Source: Brachynemurus nebulosus (Eukaryota > Arthropoda > Insecta > Neuroptera > Myrmeleontidae). Taken from it: a DNA stretch of 64,000 nucleotides. Of the stretch, positions 22,310 through 33,469 are shown one piece after another. Position 1 is the first letter of the stretch. The number at the start of each line of letters is the position of its first letter. The notes under the pieces were generated by a model. The model had not been told where the DNA came from. It did no database searches and saw nothing but the letters and a program-made list of their open reading frames with translations. Both the position numbers and the translations under genes were made by a program. The stretch covers positions 992,001 through 1,056,000 of the forward strand of contig JAPWDM010000001.1 in assembly GCA_035578155.1 (NCBI GenBank). Direction: 5' to 3'.

Positions 22310-22624
22310 TTAAAGATGCGGCAAATATCAAAATATTCGTGAATGCGAATGTCAATATATATTTCCGATATTTGCGAATGGAAATATCCGCGTACAAACC
22401 GGACAGGTCGCGCATGTCCACTTGTTTAGACATATATGAAATCAAGTTTTTTTTTTTTGTTTTTGACGACAAAAAGTGTTGGTACTTTAAATTTATCTTT
22501 TTAATGAAATCTATGTCAAAAATATTCATTCTTTTCTGCAAATGCGAATACGAATACAAATTCCCAAAGAAAGGCGAACATTCGCGAATTCGAATGCGAA
22601 TATGAATATTCGTTACATCTCCAG
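22310..22624. mobile_element. hAT MITE built of CGAAT-repeat words
   Basis: A 315-bp element flanked by an exact 8-bp duplication TACTTTTA (22302-22309, 22625-22632). The right end, on the opposite strand, reads CTGGAGATGTAACGAATATT; the left end is the degraded TTAAAGATGCGGCAAATATC. The arms are filled with GCGAATGCGAATA-like words. The 8-bp duplication assigns it to hAT. Confidence 0.88.
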
Positions 22625-22632
22625 TACTTTTA

Positions 22633-23319
22633 GTAAATTATGTAAACTATATAATTAAATATGGGGAGGCAGAAACAAAATATAATTAGAATAAATTAAA
22701 TTAAATTAATAATAACGAAAGTAAATAGCAGTTTTTGAAGAAAGTTACACATTTTGAGAATTAATGAAAGAAGTAGGTGCGCTAATTTTATTTATTTTAT
22801 TTCTTTCAGGATTCTCTTTAATTAGCAAATCATTTAAAAATTTTGTAATACGAATTTTAATTTGTGAAACGAATAGAAATCTTCCATGACCTCGAATAAA
22901 TCTACCATCAAATTTTTCTATATTTTTAAAATAGATATCTCTTGAAGGCATTAGATAAACCTTTTTTCATAAATTCGAATCTACTAGAAAAGTAAAACTA
23001 AGGATTTTACTGAAGAATTGTTACTCGACAATATCTGTTAATATAATATTTTTCAGAAAGTTCGGTGATTTTTTGGTAGCAAGAGTAACAACAATTTTAT
23101 GTATTTCAAAGGTAAGCATCAGTGAAGAAAAGTTTATCGAAATCTTTGTACAAATTTTAAGTTTTAAGTTAACCTGAATTGCCACCAGTGTCTATTGTTA
23201 GTAATTTTTACCATGCAAGAATATTTAACTCAATGTTTAATTACAATTTTTTATCAGATAGCAATATATTTCCAAAATTATATACTTTAGTAATTTACAA
23301 AGAGAACTACTGGAGCTAG
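22633..23319. other. No gene recognised
   Basis: AT-rich spacer without a recognised repeat. Confidence 0.5.
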
Positions 23320-23580
23320 CAAATAAGAAAAATATCATAGAAATTGTAGAAACAAAATAGTTGATTTGGTATTTGGCATGGACATGTACAGAGAGTGAAA
23401 GGACATCGTTTACCTATTTTAATAACTAAATGGACACCTTGTAAAGGCGCAAGAGGAGCCAATCTCGAAATAGTTGGAGTGAATGGATCGCGGATACAAT
23501 GAAATGTCGGAAGTTTGTCGCGGATCAGTGGCAAAAGTCAGAGAAGCGTGGAAAGTGGGAGCCGAATGACGACAAAAGCT
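23320..23580 (+). pseudogene. Relic of a LINE ORF2 C-terminal region
   Basis: On the + strand two reading frames, joined by at least one frameshift, give WHGHVQRVKGHRLPILITKW, then PCKGARG, then SWSEWIADTMKCRKFVADQW and KSEKRGKWEPNDD. The layout W-x-GHVQR...RLP...W-P-x-KG-x-RG...W-S-x-x-IADTM-x-R...QW is the recurrent C-terminal tail downstream of reverse transcriptase in insect non-LTR retrotransposon ORF2 proteins. An upstream TAG interrupts an EIVETK-LIWY stretch that belongs to the same region. There is no reverse transcriptase domain upstream, so this is a short decayed fragment. Confidence 0.65.
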
Positions 23581-26500
23581 GTTATGAACCAACAATAGCG
23601 CAATAATGAAAAAAATTTAAGGATGTTTTTCTCTTTTTAATCGCTGGCATTTTTCAAAAGGAGTAAAACAAAATGTGATAGTGAAAAATGTGGAGCCAGA
23701 GTGAGGATAACATTCAGAGTTTCTATTGCAACTGTATTTTCTAATGATATTTTTTTGATTTAGTTACTTGAAAGTTTATTTAATTTAATTTAATTCGATA
23801 TCTATTTACCTACGTCTATAAGATAAGAAACCTGTCTTATTTGCTTCAAGAAATATTCTTTTTATTGGCATTCCACGAAAAGACTGAACGTGTAATTTAC
23901 CGCTTGTTAATACTCTTTCATTCACTCAACGGAAATTTGATTTCGTTTATAATCTGCACTTTCATTTCCGTCATTATATTTTTTTTCACCTCTCCAGCCT
24001 TCTTCCGATCAACATAAAATATATACAAAAAATGTATATCTTTGCGTACTAGAGAAGCCTCAACATTAAAATTTTTTTTCTATCACCAGTATTAAATTAT
24101 TTTTTAAAAACACTGACCGTAGTTTCTATATTTTATGATGAATTTATTGATGTGACGTTGACACAAACATACGGTGCCTTTTTAAATTAAGTGTCGTTGA
24201 AATGAACGTGGTGTTGAAAGAAGGCGTAATAATAAAACTGAAAAATTGTCATAAAAAGCGAAAAATATAATTCGTGCATTGTTTTTATATCAGTGATTGC
24301 ACGACTGGCAAATGATCGTCACAGTAAAATTTAATTACATGTCATTCCACTACCCTTTTCTCATTTTTATTAAGTTCATTCATTTAATCTTTAGAATATA
24401 GGTATAAGCAAAATAAGTTTGGCTGACCCATTTTTTATGAAAGCCTACTCTTTTGTGTACACAAGCTGGTCAAGTTTTAACGGCGTTCGATCAATCGCCA
24501 CCAATGACAATCGCTGCCAATTTTATGTTTAAGGTCGTTGTAGAGAGGAACTTGTCCGTAAAAATTATTTAAAAAGAAGAGATGTCATTAAGAGCAATAA
24601 AATTTTACAAGTCAGTTTTACACTGGAATAAAATATTAAATGAAATATATCAATTATTTTACAAAAGAAATCTCTCAATGTTTTTATGGTATTACAAAAA
24701 AGATTACAAATTATAACTAATCCATACAAGGAATAAAATTTGGAATTACTTAAACATGGAGTTCAAAAATGTTATCTATCGAGTCCAGGAAGCCGCATTT
24801 TTGCGCCGCATCGAGTCCAGCAAGACAAATTTTGAATTTATTAATGTAAGTATGTGTAACTTCAATTGTGTAGTTATAATTACTAGTTATTACCAAGGAG
24901 AGAAGCTACTACTTCGGAATTATAGATCTGAATTTTTTGTTTTATTGAATTGCTAATTTTATGTAATGTTTTTTTGCGAATTACATTTAGCGTAGAACCA
25001 GTATCCAGTAGGGTTATGTAGGAATTGTTGTTACTGGAGATTACAGTTTACAAATTTACAAAAATTATCTACAGCCGATTAATAATACACTAGAACCGTG
25101 GGTCCTAAATTATGTTTAGCTTTAAATAGAGCTAAATAATACCATAAACACTAAGACACTCAGATTAATAATGAGAAAAAAACTGTCTTTGGCAGTTTCA
25201 GTATTTTAAATAGTTATGAGTAAATTTTTCATTTATTTAATATTTATATTGCTCCATTATTAAACTGGCTCAGAAAATTTTATTTCTTTTACTTTTAATA
25301 AGTGTGGATGTAAACATAGTGGTCAGCTATGAACAATGTACTGGTGGTGATTCTCAACAGTCATACGGCCAGGCTAATGTGTGGGTGACGATTGTCGCAC
25401 ATTTTCAGTTGGTGGCATTTGTCACTGGCAGCGATTGACATAATATATCCTTATTAAAATATCTAGTAATAAGAGAAAAAACATTCTTTGACCATAAGAA
25501 ATTTTTCCTATAATTTATTTGTTCTTAGTTGCTTGAAATGTTCTCTATATATTTTGGCAATTTTTTCCTGATTACTCCTAGTTAAGCATAAAGTTCCCTT
25601 TATGTAATTTGAAATTTGTTTACGCAAACTTTCAGTGTTTACAACAAATATATTTTTATCACATTTTTAACCAAATTTTTCAACTCCAATTGTTTGACAC
25701 TCTATATCCTATTCTAAATTATTTTAATTAAATCACACAACACGAAAATTTTGATAAATAAATAATTGACTATATTTACTGACAGCACAAAATAGTTGTA
25801 ATCCCTATCCTGGATACCATCGTAAAATGCCACGTACAAAAATAATAAAAACAAATTTACAAAATAAGCAGTTGTAAAACCTCTCTTTCATTATCCTTTA
25901 CGACGGTGCCTACGACATTAATTGCGACTACACTTGGGGCCTATATTTAAGTATTACGCAAATGAATGAAAATGGTTTTTAAAGCATCCTAATTAAATTT
26001 TATTTTTCTATAATTAGTGTTGATGAATGATTATAATTATATAATTTTAAAAAAAAGTCATTACAAATTTTTTTAAGGTACATAAATTTTAAATAATTAA
26101 ATTATTTATTAGCTGTTACAAATGTATCTCAGATTTAAAAAAAAAAATCGCCAAGTACGTGTTAGACAGACATTAATTTAGGTTTTCGTAGTCAGTAACC
26201 AGAGTTTCTCACAATTGTCGGGATAAAATATTTCTTAATTTGAACATTTTACTTCACATATGAGTAAAAACTTTCAATAATACGTTTTACAAAATAATAC
26301 CGTTTACTAAATCAAGTCCGACACTGACTATGTGTCTGGAAAAGTGTCCAAGTGCCAGTAGGCCACCTAGTGCAATTACCGACATCACCGAATCCATAAA
26401 GGATTCTGTGGTAACGATTACGAAGGTATAAAACTCTAGATTTCAATATTTTCATTTTGCACCTCTTTAATTCTCCTTGAAAAAACACTCCTGTTGTAAA

Positions 26501-26739
26501 TTAATACTCATACATAAGTTAAAATACCAAGAGATGAAATTTTAAATGAAAAATTGTTTAATTACTTTTAGTGACAGCAAGTATGCTATAAGTACTTATT
26601 TTCTTTAATAACTCTTTGGTTTCTTGAGTAATATATAAGTATTCAGTCAAAAACGTTAAAAGTAATATTACGATAATAAAATATTTGTACTCCTTTCCCA
26701 CAAAAACGGTTTTCTCTTCTTTTCTTCTGTTTTCTTACT
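23581..26739. other. Long AT-rich stretch, no gene recognised
   Basis: No convincing frame over 3.1 kb. The segment 26130-26250 resembles 2650-2735 (shared GTAGT-CARTAACYAGAGTTT and CACAATTSTCGGRATAAAA words). Two patches at 24440-24530 and 25310-25440 are slightly more GC-rich with words like GGTGGTGATTCTCAAC, but nothing assignable. Confidence 0.5.
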
Positions 26740-28515
26740 AGACCGGTTTTGATCACTTTTATGATCCTCTTCAGTAGTTTTTTCGCTGAAATAAAAAGGC
26801 TATTAATTACGTACCTAAAATAGAAGATATATTAAGAACCTAAAAGAGAAAGAAAATTATGTTCTTAAATAGAAAAGAGAAAAATAGATTATGTACCTAC
26901 AAATCTATGTACAGGTACATAATGATTATGTACAGGTACATAATCTATAGAAGATTATGTACCTGTACAAATTTTTAACGTTTCTTTTTCTTTCAAGTAT
27001 TTTACCTAATTCTCTTTCCTTTTTCAGATACTTAATTTTCTTTTTTGTTTTAGATACTTAATGCATTTTCTCTTCTTTTTTAGGTAGGGGAGAAGTGTGT
27101 CAGTGGTAACAGAAGGTCAATTGTAACTTCAAAATTTGCGAGACATCTATCAATCCTATTAAACAGTATTCCATATCATAAAGTGGCTTCTAAAGTTGTG
27201 CTTTACTGACAAAACTTTCAGTTAATAACATCCGGCGGTTTTCTCTCAGCAATATCAAATGTGTTTATATAAACTAATCGTAAGTTAACAATTTTTTGAT
27301 TTTTGAAGTAAATACCCCATCAGTTGGAAGAAAAGTGATTTTATTGGAAACATAATCAATCAAATAATATTATCAGATAGGTAACATAGCTTTTTTAATC
27401 CTATTTAATATTTTATGAATTTTTTTATAAAATGAAACAGCGGTGGAACAATTGTAACAAATTCAGTAGTGTCGATTGTAACATGTACAACTGACAAAAA
27501 ATTTTAGTTGAACAAAATTAAACTTTATATTTTAAGTATGAATCGGAATAATAAAGGAGCAACACAAATCTTCCATTATTGGGATTAAAAAAATTCTTAC
27601 AATATGCAAAAACTAGGATAGAAACTATATACAATGATGTATATATGAATTCCATTAAAAGAGTAATAGAAAGAGAAAAAATTCAGATCTGTTACCTGAG
27701 ACTATGCTATTTTTTGCCACCTTCTTTACTCAATATGTAAGGAAGAATTTTTAAAACTGGATTAATTATAATAACTAACGTGTAAATTCAACTAAATAAT
27801 GAGTGTTATAGTTGAACCTAAGCCCAGTAACAATTGATTCTCTGTTGGTGACGATTGTAACATTACACTTTGGTCCACATAAATGCAGTTATTTTAAATG
27901 TTAGTCAACGTAGAGTATTTTTGTGCAGCTCATTCAAAAAATGGAAAGAACCCGTATCTTGTACCAAAAATTTAATTCTCTGTGACTAATAAATACAAAG
28001 TTACTAGCCTGTATATTTTTTTTTGTTACTATTGACACACCTCTCCCCTACATAATCTATTTTCTTTTTCCTTTTTAGGCACTTAATTTTCTCTTTTCTA
28101 TTTTAGGTACTTAACTTCCTTTTTCTTTTAGGTACTTAATTCATTTACTCTTCTTTTTTAGGCACTTAATTTTCTTTTTTACGTACTTAATTCATTTTCT
28201 CTTCTTTCTTAGGTACATAATCTATTTCTCTATTCTTTTCTAGGCACTTAATTTTCTCTTTCCTCTTTTAGGTATTTAATTCATTTTCTCTTTTTTTTAG
28301 GTACTTAATTTCCGTTTTCTCTTTTAGGTGCTTAATTAATTCTGTCTTCTTTTTTAGGTACATAATCTATTTTTCTCTTTTCTATTTAGGAACATAATTT
28401 GCTTTCTCTTTTAAGTTCTTAATATATCTTCTACTTTAGGTACGTAATTAATAACCATTTTATTTCAGCAAAAAAACTACTGAAGAGGATCCAAAAGTGA
28501 TCGAAACCGGTCATT
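26740..28515. repeat. Minisatellite bounded by inverted hairpin ends, interrupted
   Basis: Left GACCGGTTTTGATCACTTTT...CTCTTCAGTAG and right CTACTGAAGAGGATCC...GATCGAAACCGGTC are inverted copies. Between them is a minisatellite of about 22-30 bp with the theme TTTAGGTACTTAATTTTCTCTT (variants GGTACATAAT, GGCACTTAAT, GGTATTTAAT), mostly T/A-rich at 28050-28450 and in complementary orientation at 26800-26950. The array is split by the transposon at 27087-28048. The bounding word CTGAAGAGGATC-GTGATC-GAAACCGGTC has a small stem-loop followed by GAAA, like a hammerhead-ribozyme core. Confidence 0.7.
27087..28048. mobile_element. TA-element with iterated CAATTGTAAC motif, inside minisatellite
   Basis: A 962-bp element flanked by TA (27085-27086, 28049-28050), with ends GGGGAGAAGTGTGTCAGTGG and ATTGACACACCTCTCCCC. 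The word AATTGTAAC or CGATTGTAAC recurs near 27118, 27447, 27474 and 27852, with a complementary form at 27828, in addition to the ends. Excision of the element with one TA restores TTTTTAGGTACATAATCTAT, a perfect unit of the surrounding minisatellite. Non-coding. Confidence 0.92.
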
Positions 28516-29659
28516 CATTAATATTATGATATTTAAAGTATTAAAAATTGGTACTCAATCAAACATTGAAGTAGAAGTATGTATTAATGAGTTTGATATT
28601 TAAGGAAATGATTTCTATAAATTTAAAATAAATATATTTTACGCCGTGAGACAGTCTTGGAATAAAACCTATAATAAGAGTCTACATATGCGTCAATGGC
28701 TAGTGATGTCGGATAATTAGTTGATTAATCGGTATAGTCGACTAATGTTGTTTATATACCGTTGGTCATTTTTTAGTCGATTATTTTGCCTTCGACTAAA
28801 TGACTAAAATGATTAATTTTTTTTTTAAGTAACTAAAAACGACTAATTTATTAATTTTTCTGTATTATTTATTGGGCTTCAAATAATGAAAACTAAAAAA
28901 TTATCTACTTGTACAATTTTTTACTTTTATGTGATTGACACATTGTGATACGTCATATTTTTCTTTAATATACTAAAAGTTAATAATTAAATTCTAAATA
29001 AAATATCCTTTTTGAAAGAGTTACATAATATTATGTTACCCTATATTTAGAATCTCTGATATACACACACAAAATACAATTTTTCCGAAATAATGTTTTT
29101 AAAAAAAATATATATATTAATGGGTTCAAAAAATTTTTTTAATATTATTTGATGCGTAAGGACCGTAATAAAATTATAAAAATGTAATCAACGAAAAGCG
29201 GCAAATACTCTCTCTCTGTTGGTTTGGTATGTGCGCCTCTTTTTTCCTCAGTTATTTCGTCAAATTCGTGTATCGACACCACTACAAATAAATAAAAATG
29301 TCATGCTATAAAAATTTGTGATACGAAGCGAACGATATTGTTGGAAAAAAGGAACGAAATTCGCATACCCTAAATATAAGGTGAGTTACAAGCTGTTTTG
29401 AAAAAAATTAAATTTTATATTTTTTACATGTGTGCATTCATTTTTGTTATTACGCCACAAATCCAATTGTAGTGGTCGGTGCAAATTTAAGAGTAAATAC
29501 CTAAATTCGGAAGATCAGGGCGTCGGTAAACTTTTATTTCGGGAGTTGGTAAATATTATTTATCTGAATTCATTTAAAACAATATTATCTTAAGAGACAA
29601 TTTACATCTAAAATTCGGTTGTGTAGACAAAGGAAATCGAATGTTATACTAATGAATAT
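28516..29659. other. No gene; possible hAT left end at 28700-28850
   Basis: GATGTCGGATAATTAGTTGA followed by ATTAATCGG and GTCGACTAA words at 28705-28860 resembles the GAGATGTCGATT-type hAT terminus seen intact at 49385, but no matching right end was found. An AAG|GTGAGT donor-like site lies at about 29380-29386 after a somewhat GC-richer patch (29190-29380). No frame long enough supports an exon. Confidence 0.35.
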
Positions 29660-30345
29660 GAGTGACGACTTTTAGAAAACTGTTGAAAAATCAACTTCAC
29701 TATCGCGTTCATCAGCGTAAAAGACGCCAAATAGCGGAAGCTGACAAAAATTCTAAAATATTCTACTCGTGAACTAGCAAAGATACCAAAAAACAAACTT
29801 CACTATTGAATTGGGCACTAAAAATTAGATGAAGCAGCGCATTTTGACAAAAATTCTAGAATGTTCTATTCGTCAACTAACAAAGATATCGAAAAACAGA
29901 TTGCACCATTTAATTGGTCATCGAATAAAAGACGGAATAGCACATTTTGATAAATGTTCTAGAATATCCTATTCGTCAAATAGCAAAAATTGTTTATCAA
30001 AATCGGACATTTGGTTTAGTTTAATTTCGGTTGGACAATTAAGTGGCGCAATAAATTTTCCAATATCTTTGTTAGTTGACAAATAGAATATTCTAGAATA
30101 TTTCTCAAAATGTGTTATTTGGTCTCTATTTTGGTAGCCAATTCAATGTGCGACGTTTGTTTTTGAATATCTTTGCTAGTTGATGAATAGAATATTCCAG
30201 AATATTTGCCAAAATGTGTAATTTGACCTCTTTTTCAATGGAGAATTAAATGGTACAATTAAATTTTCAATATCTTTACCAGTTGACAAATAGAATACTC
30301 TAGAATTTTTGTCAAACTACACTGTTTAATCTCATTTTTAATAAC
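29660..30345. repeat. Foldback structure: three tandem units facing three inverted units
   Basis: Units of about 104-105 bp start GACAAAAATTCTARAATRTT CTAYTCGT-like at about 29743, 29846 and 29949. Their reverse complements (AAATAGAATATTCTAGAATA) occur at about 30080, 30184 and 30289, again 105 bp apart. The centre (about 29990-30040) is unique. This is a large palindrome with tandem subrepeats in both arms, as in Foldback-type transposons. No coding capacity is seen. Confidence 0.85.
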
Positions 30346-30798
30346 CAATTCAACGGCATTTGCATTTTGCATATTACGTATACAGAATATGTGCATATAT
30401 GTATGCAATAAAATTTAAAAATTTTAGTCTACGAAATCCCCATACAATATTACCCACGGCCCTGACTCTGGCTTGGTACATAAATTTTTACCAACACAGA
30501 CAAACAACAACATATCTGTGAGAGGAGAACCCCACTAAATCGCTGACGTCACTACGTAAAATCGGAATACGTACCATTGGATGGCCACTGTATTAGTTTA
30601 GCAACAAAAGCTGTAGATGCGACTTACAAATATTATAAAATTTTCGGCTTTCCCAATTTAATGGGAAGTCTATTATTATAATAAAAAAGCGCTTTGTTGA
30701 ATTATTTCTATTTATCCTTAGACAAATTACAGTTTTCATAAAATTTGAATTTTTGCATCTAAACTGACGTCCTACTGATAACTATTTTATATGTACGG
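30346..30798. other. No gene recognised
   Basis: AT-rich spacer; a perfect TGACGTCA octamer is at 30544-30551 without promoter context. Confidence 0.45.
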
Positions 30799-30941
30799 CA
30801 AGGTCGGTGAGAGAAATGACGGGTCCCTGGGCGCAAAAAGAAAGTTCCAATATTTTTATCCAAAAATACAGTTGACGAACAAAAAAAAGTTTTCTCACTT
30901 TCTCCGGGCCCCTAATCGAGGCTGCAGGTCCCCCGGCCCTG
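30799..30941 (-). mobile_element. hAT MITE (GCTGGCGAGAG family), copy 2
   Basis: Ends CAAGGTCGGTGAGAGAAATG and GGTCCCCCGGCCCTG. On the minus strand it reads CAGGGCCGGGGGACCTGCAG and then GCCTCGATTAGG, shared with 56098-56279. Flanking duplication is eroded. Confidence 0.7.
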
Positions 30942-31149
30942 TGTAAGATACTTCTTATAAACACTATAAATGGTTGTTACACCAAATAAAATATTCAATC
31001 CATCCACCCCAGCATCAGGAGATGAGGTAGAACTCGAAAGTCGGTTCTTAACATAAGAATCTTTCTTCAAAGTATAAAGAACAGTAAAATAAATTACCAA
31101 AATTAGAATTTTCCTTCCATTAAAATAAATTTTACAGTTAACAAAATCC

Positions 31150-31860
31150 TAATTTTTATCAACAAAAAAATTCACTTCGCAAAAATACCACTTTTATTTT
31201 GAAACTGTGACAATATTGTTTCGAACCGTCAGTCCATTTTCAAACAGAATAAATATTACATTCGTTGCATGCCTTATATACTAATTTTATCTACCTATAC
31301 TTATTAAGGGGGGGGGGGTGGTCTGTGATGTGGAAGTGGAAAGGGTGGAAGTGATAGGAGAATCCAAAAATCAAGAAAAACAAAATTACATTACATGTAA
31401 CAAGAGGCAAACAAACACGTGGTAAAAGATTGAACTTGAAATAGATAAAAAGACAATATTACAGTGAATACAGTTTTAAACAGAAATTAAAATTTAAATA
31501 AACTATAATATTGAAAATAAAGTTGAACTGTAAATATCAGTGTAATCATTTAAAAGGTGATCGGAGCTATGTTTATTTATTTCTATTGCTTCTAGGATTG
31601 TTAACTTCTAACCTTTGCTTGCCTCATGTAACACAGTAATTTCCTGTTCTGGTGTGAGTCCGGTGTCTATTAAGTGCCTCGCAAAAGCAGAGTCGGATTT
31701 CTCATTTCTATATGACCTAAAATGCTCTGCTCTCCGGGTTTCAAAGTTTCTGCCAGTTTGACCGATGTAAAAGCCATTACAATCTTGGCAGTTTAATTTG
31801 TAGATAACCTACAGTAACGGAATACCATAAAGTAACGCTCAAATCTATTAATATTAAAAA
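31150..31860 (-). mobile_element. Penelope-like retroelement fragment
   Basis: Contains a GIY-YIG relic (31568-31809) and, about 300 bp downstream on the minus strand, a terminal segment with GACGGTTCGAAACAATATTG and AAAAGTGGTATTTTTGCGAA that recurs as a hairpin at 36433-36542. Upstream of the coding relic is GAATACCATAAAGTAACGCTC (+ strand 31821-31841), which also occurs beside the terminal hairpin at 60115-60136. No reverse transcriptase domain remains. A run of 11 Gs is at 31309-31319. Confidence 0.75.
31568..31809 (-). pseudogene. GIY-YIG endonuclease domain of a Penelope-like element
   Basis: Translation of the minus strand gives VIYKLNCQDCNGFYIGQTGR, then NFETRRAEHFRSYRNEKSDS, AFARHLIDTGL and, after one in-frame TAG, KLTILEAIEIN. 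This matches the C-terminal endonuclease of Penelope-like elements: a Cys-x2-Cys before the YIG motif (FYIGQTGR), the conserved Arg (FETR), the EH pair, SAFARH, and the final leucine-rich LExxEI block with its glutamate. In these elements the domain follows a telomerase-like reverse transcriptase and is thought to nick the target. Here the reverse transcriptase is gone and the TAG interrupts the domain, so it is inactive. Confidence 0.85.
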
Positions 31861-32702
31861 AAAATTCACCCTGTACAAATTATACGGAAAAGGTTTTTTT
31901 ATGTTATTGCGGGTAAAAAAACGTTTTGTTGCTCATATATTTGATTTTAAAAAGCTGTTCAAAACGTGATACACTGAAAAAACTGTATAGATGCTGTTAT
32001 AAAAAAAATTTGAAATACCCATACTGTTCAATCAATAATTTTTTTTCTAAAAAAATTTAACTTTTATCTCTTCATCAAATTGATAATTTTAACAATTTTT
32101 CAATTTATCTATTTTAGTTTTTATTCAATAAAACGAACAAGAAATTATTCTATCTATTCTTAAACAAAATAGGAAAATAAAAAGTTTATTCTGCATAAGC
32201 AACATAAGCAACTGTAAAATAGTACCTATATTTACGAATAGATAGTACTGATAGTCCTATGGCCCAGTCGATAAAATCGTGCCACATTATCAATAATGAA
32301 AACACTGATGTGGTTAGCTGAAATCATAGATATTTTTATTCATATCTATATACTTAAATTGATATAAAAAATTAAATAAATACATACTTAAATGTCTAGC
32401 AAAGCGTACCATAACTTATTATTTAAGTTACTGCAACAAAATCATTTGCAATTTATGCTTAGTATTTTGATTACATTAACACCAGAATATTATTTATACA
32501 TGGTACGTCTGTAACAATAAAATCTTATTTTGTTTGTGTATCTATACGAATGTGGTTGAAGTATTGTTATTTCTTCGATTTTATTTAGTCATCAGAAATA
32601 TTTTTTTTTTAGTTATGCTAACTGAAAAGTTTATTTGATGTCGTATTTAATTAAAGAAATTCAATAGCTTTTCGACTGTGGTAACAAAAAATTTTTTCAG
32701 TG
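31861..32702. other. No gene recognised
   Basis: AT-rich spacer without recognised repeats. Confidence 0.5.
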
Positions 32703-32704
32703 TA

Positions 32705-33461
32705 TAGGGTGAGCCACTTTAATCTATGCATCTAAACATCTCGCCAGAGGTGTCACCTATCAAAAAATGACCTTTACAAAAGTTGTTATGTACAAAGGGG
32801 GACATTAAATTCTGGCCTTAAATTTGACCTTGACCTTCATTCTGAGGTCATTTTGAGGTCAAGTCGTATTTTTCAAATGGAAAGACCTATTTTTTATTTC
32901 GAATTCTGAAAGAGCGTGAAATTTCACGTCGAAAATGCTATGAACGAGTTTTTTTTATTGACCTTTAATTTTTTAGTTTTTATTTAGTTATAAAATTTAC
33001 TAGTTATGAAAAATTAATTTTTCGTAACTTTTTAGAGTCATTTTTTTCTGGATTTTGAGCTTAAAATGACCTTCAAAGGTCATTAAAAACGAACAGAAGC
33101 TCCTATTTTACGTCTCCAAAAGATGCCGACACTTTAAAGTTAGGTTTTTCCTTTAAAATCTAATTTTTTATTGTTCTTTGTTGGCCTTTACACCTCTTTA
33201 GGACAATAATAAAAAAGTCCTGTGTAGCATTTTCGACGTGAAATTTCACGCTCTTTCAGAATTTGAAATAAAATATAGGTCTTTCCATTTGAAAAATACG
33301 ACTTGACCTCATAATGACCTTGAAAATGAAGGTCAAAGTCAAATTTAAGGTCACCATTTAATGTCCCCCTTCGTACTTAATAACTTTTGTAAAGGTCATT
33401 TTTTGATAGGTGGCACCTCTGGCGAGATATTGAGATGCTTAGATTAAAATGGCCCATCCTG
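32705..33461. mobile_element. Foldback MITE with 240-bp inverted arms
   Basis: Ends TAGGGTGAGCCACTTTAATC and, complementary, GATTAAAATGGCCCATCCTG, flanked by TA (32703-32704, 33462-33463). The arms are almost identical for about 240 bp and include CTCGCCAGAGGTGYCACC, AAAATGACCTTTACAAAAG, GGGGGACATTAAAT, TTTGACCTTGACCTTCAT and GAGCGTGAAATTTCACG. A single-stranded copy would form a very stable hairpin around a loop of about 270 bp. The loop has no coding frame. Confidence 0.95.
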
Positions 33462-33469
33462 TATATTTG

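Noticed and set aside
29190..29390. First exon ending in AAG|GTGAGT
   Set aside because: The donor is good, but no ATG-started frame reaches it; retained only as a note.
29660..30345. CRISPR-like array of regular repeats
   Set aside because: Units are about 105 bp without unique spacers, invert halfway, and the DNA is eukaryotic.
30544..30551. TGACGTCA as a cAMP-response promoter element (also 40763-40770)
   Set aside because: No gene, TATA box or first exon nearby; an octamer alone is weak evidence.
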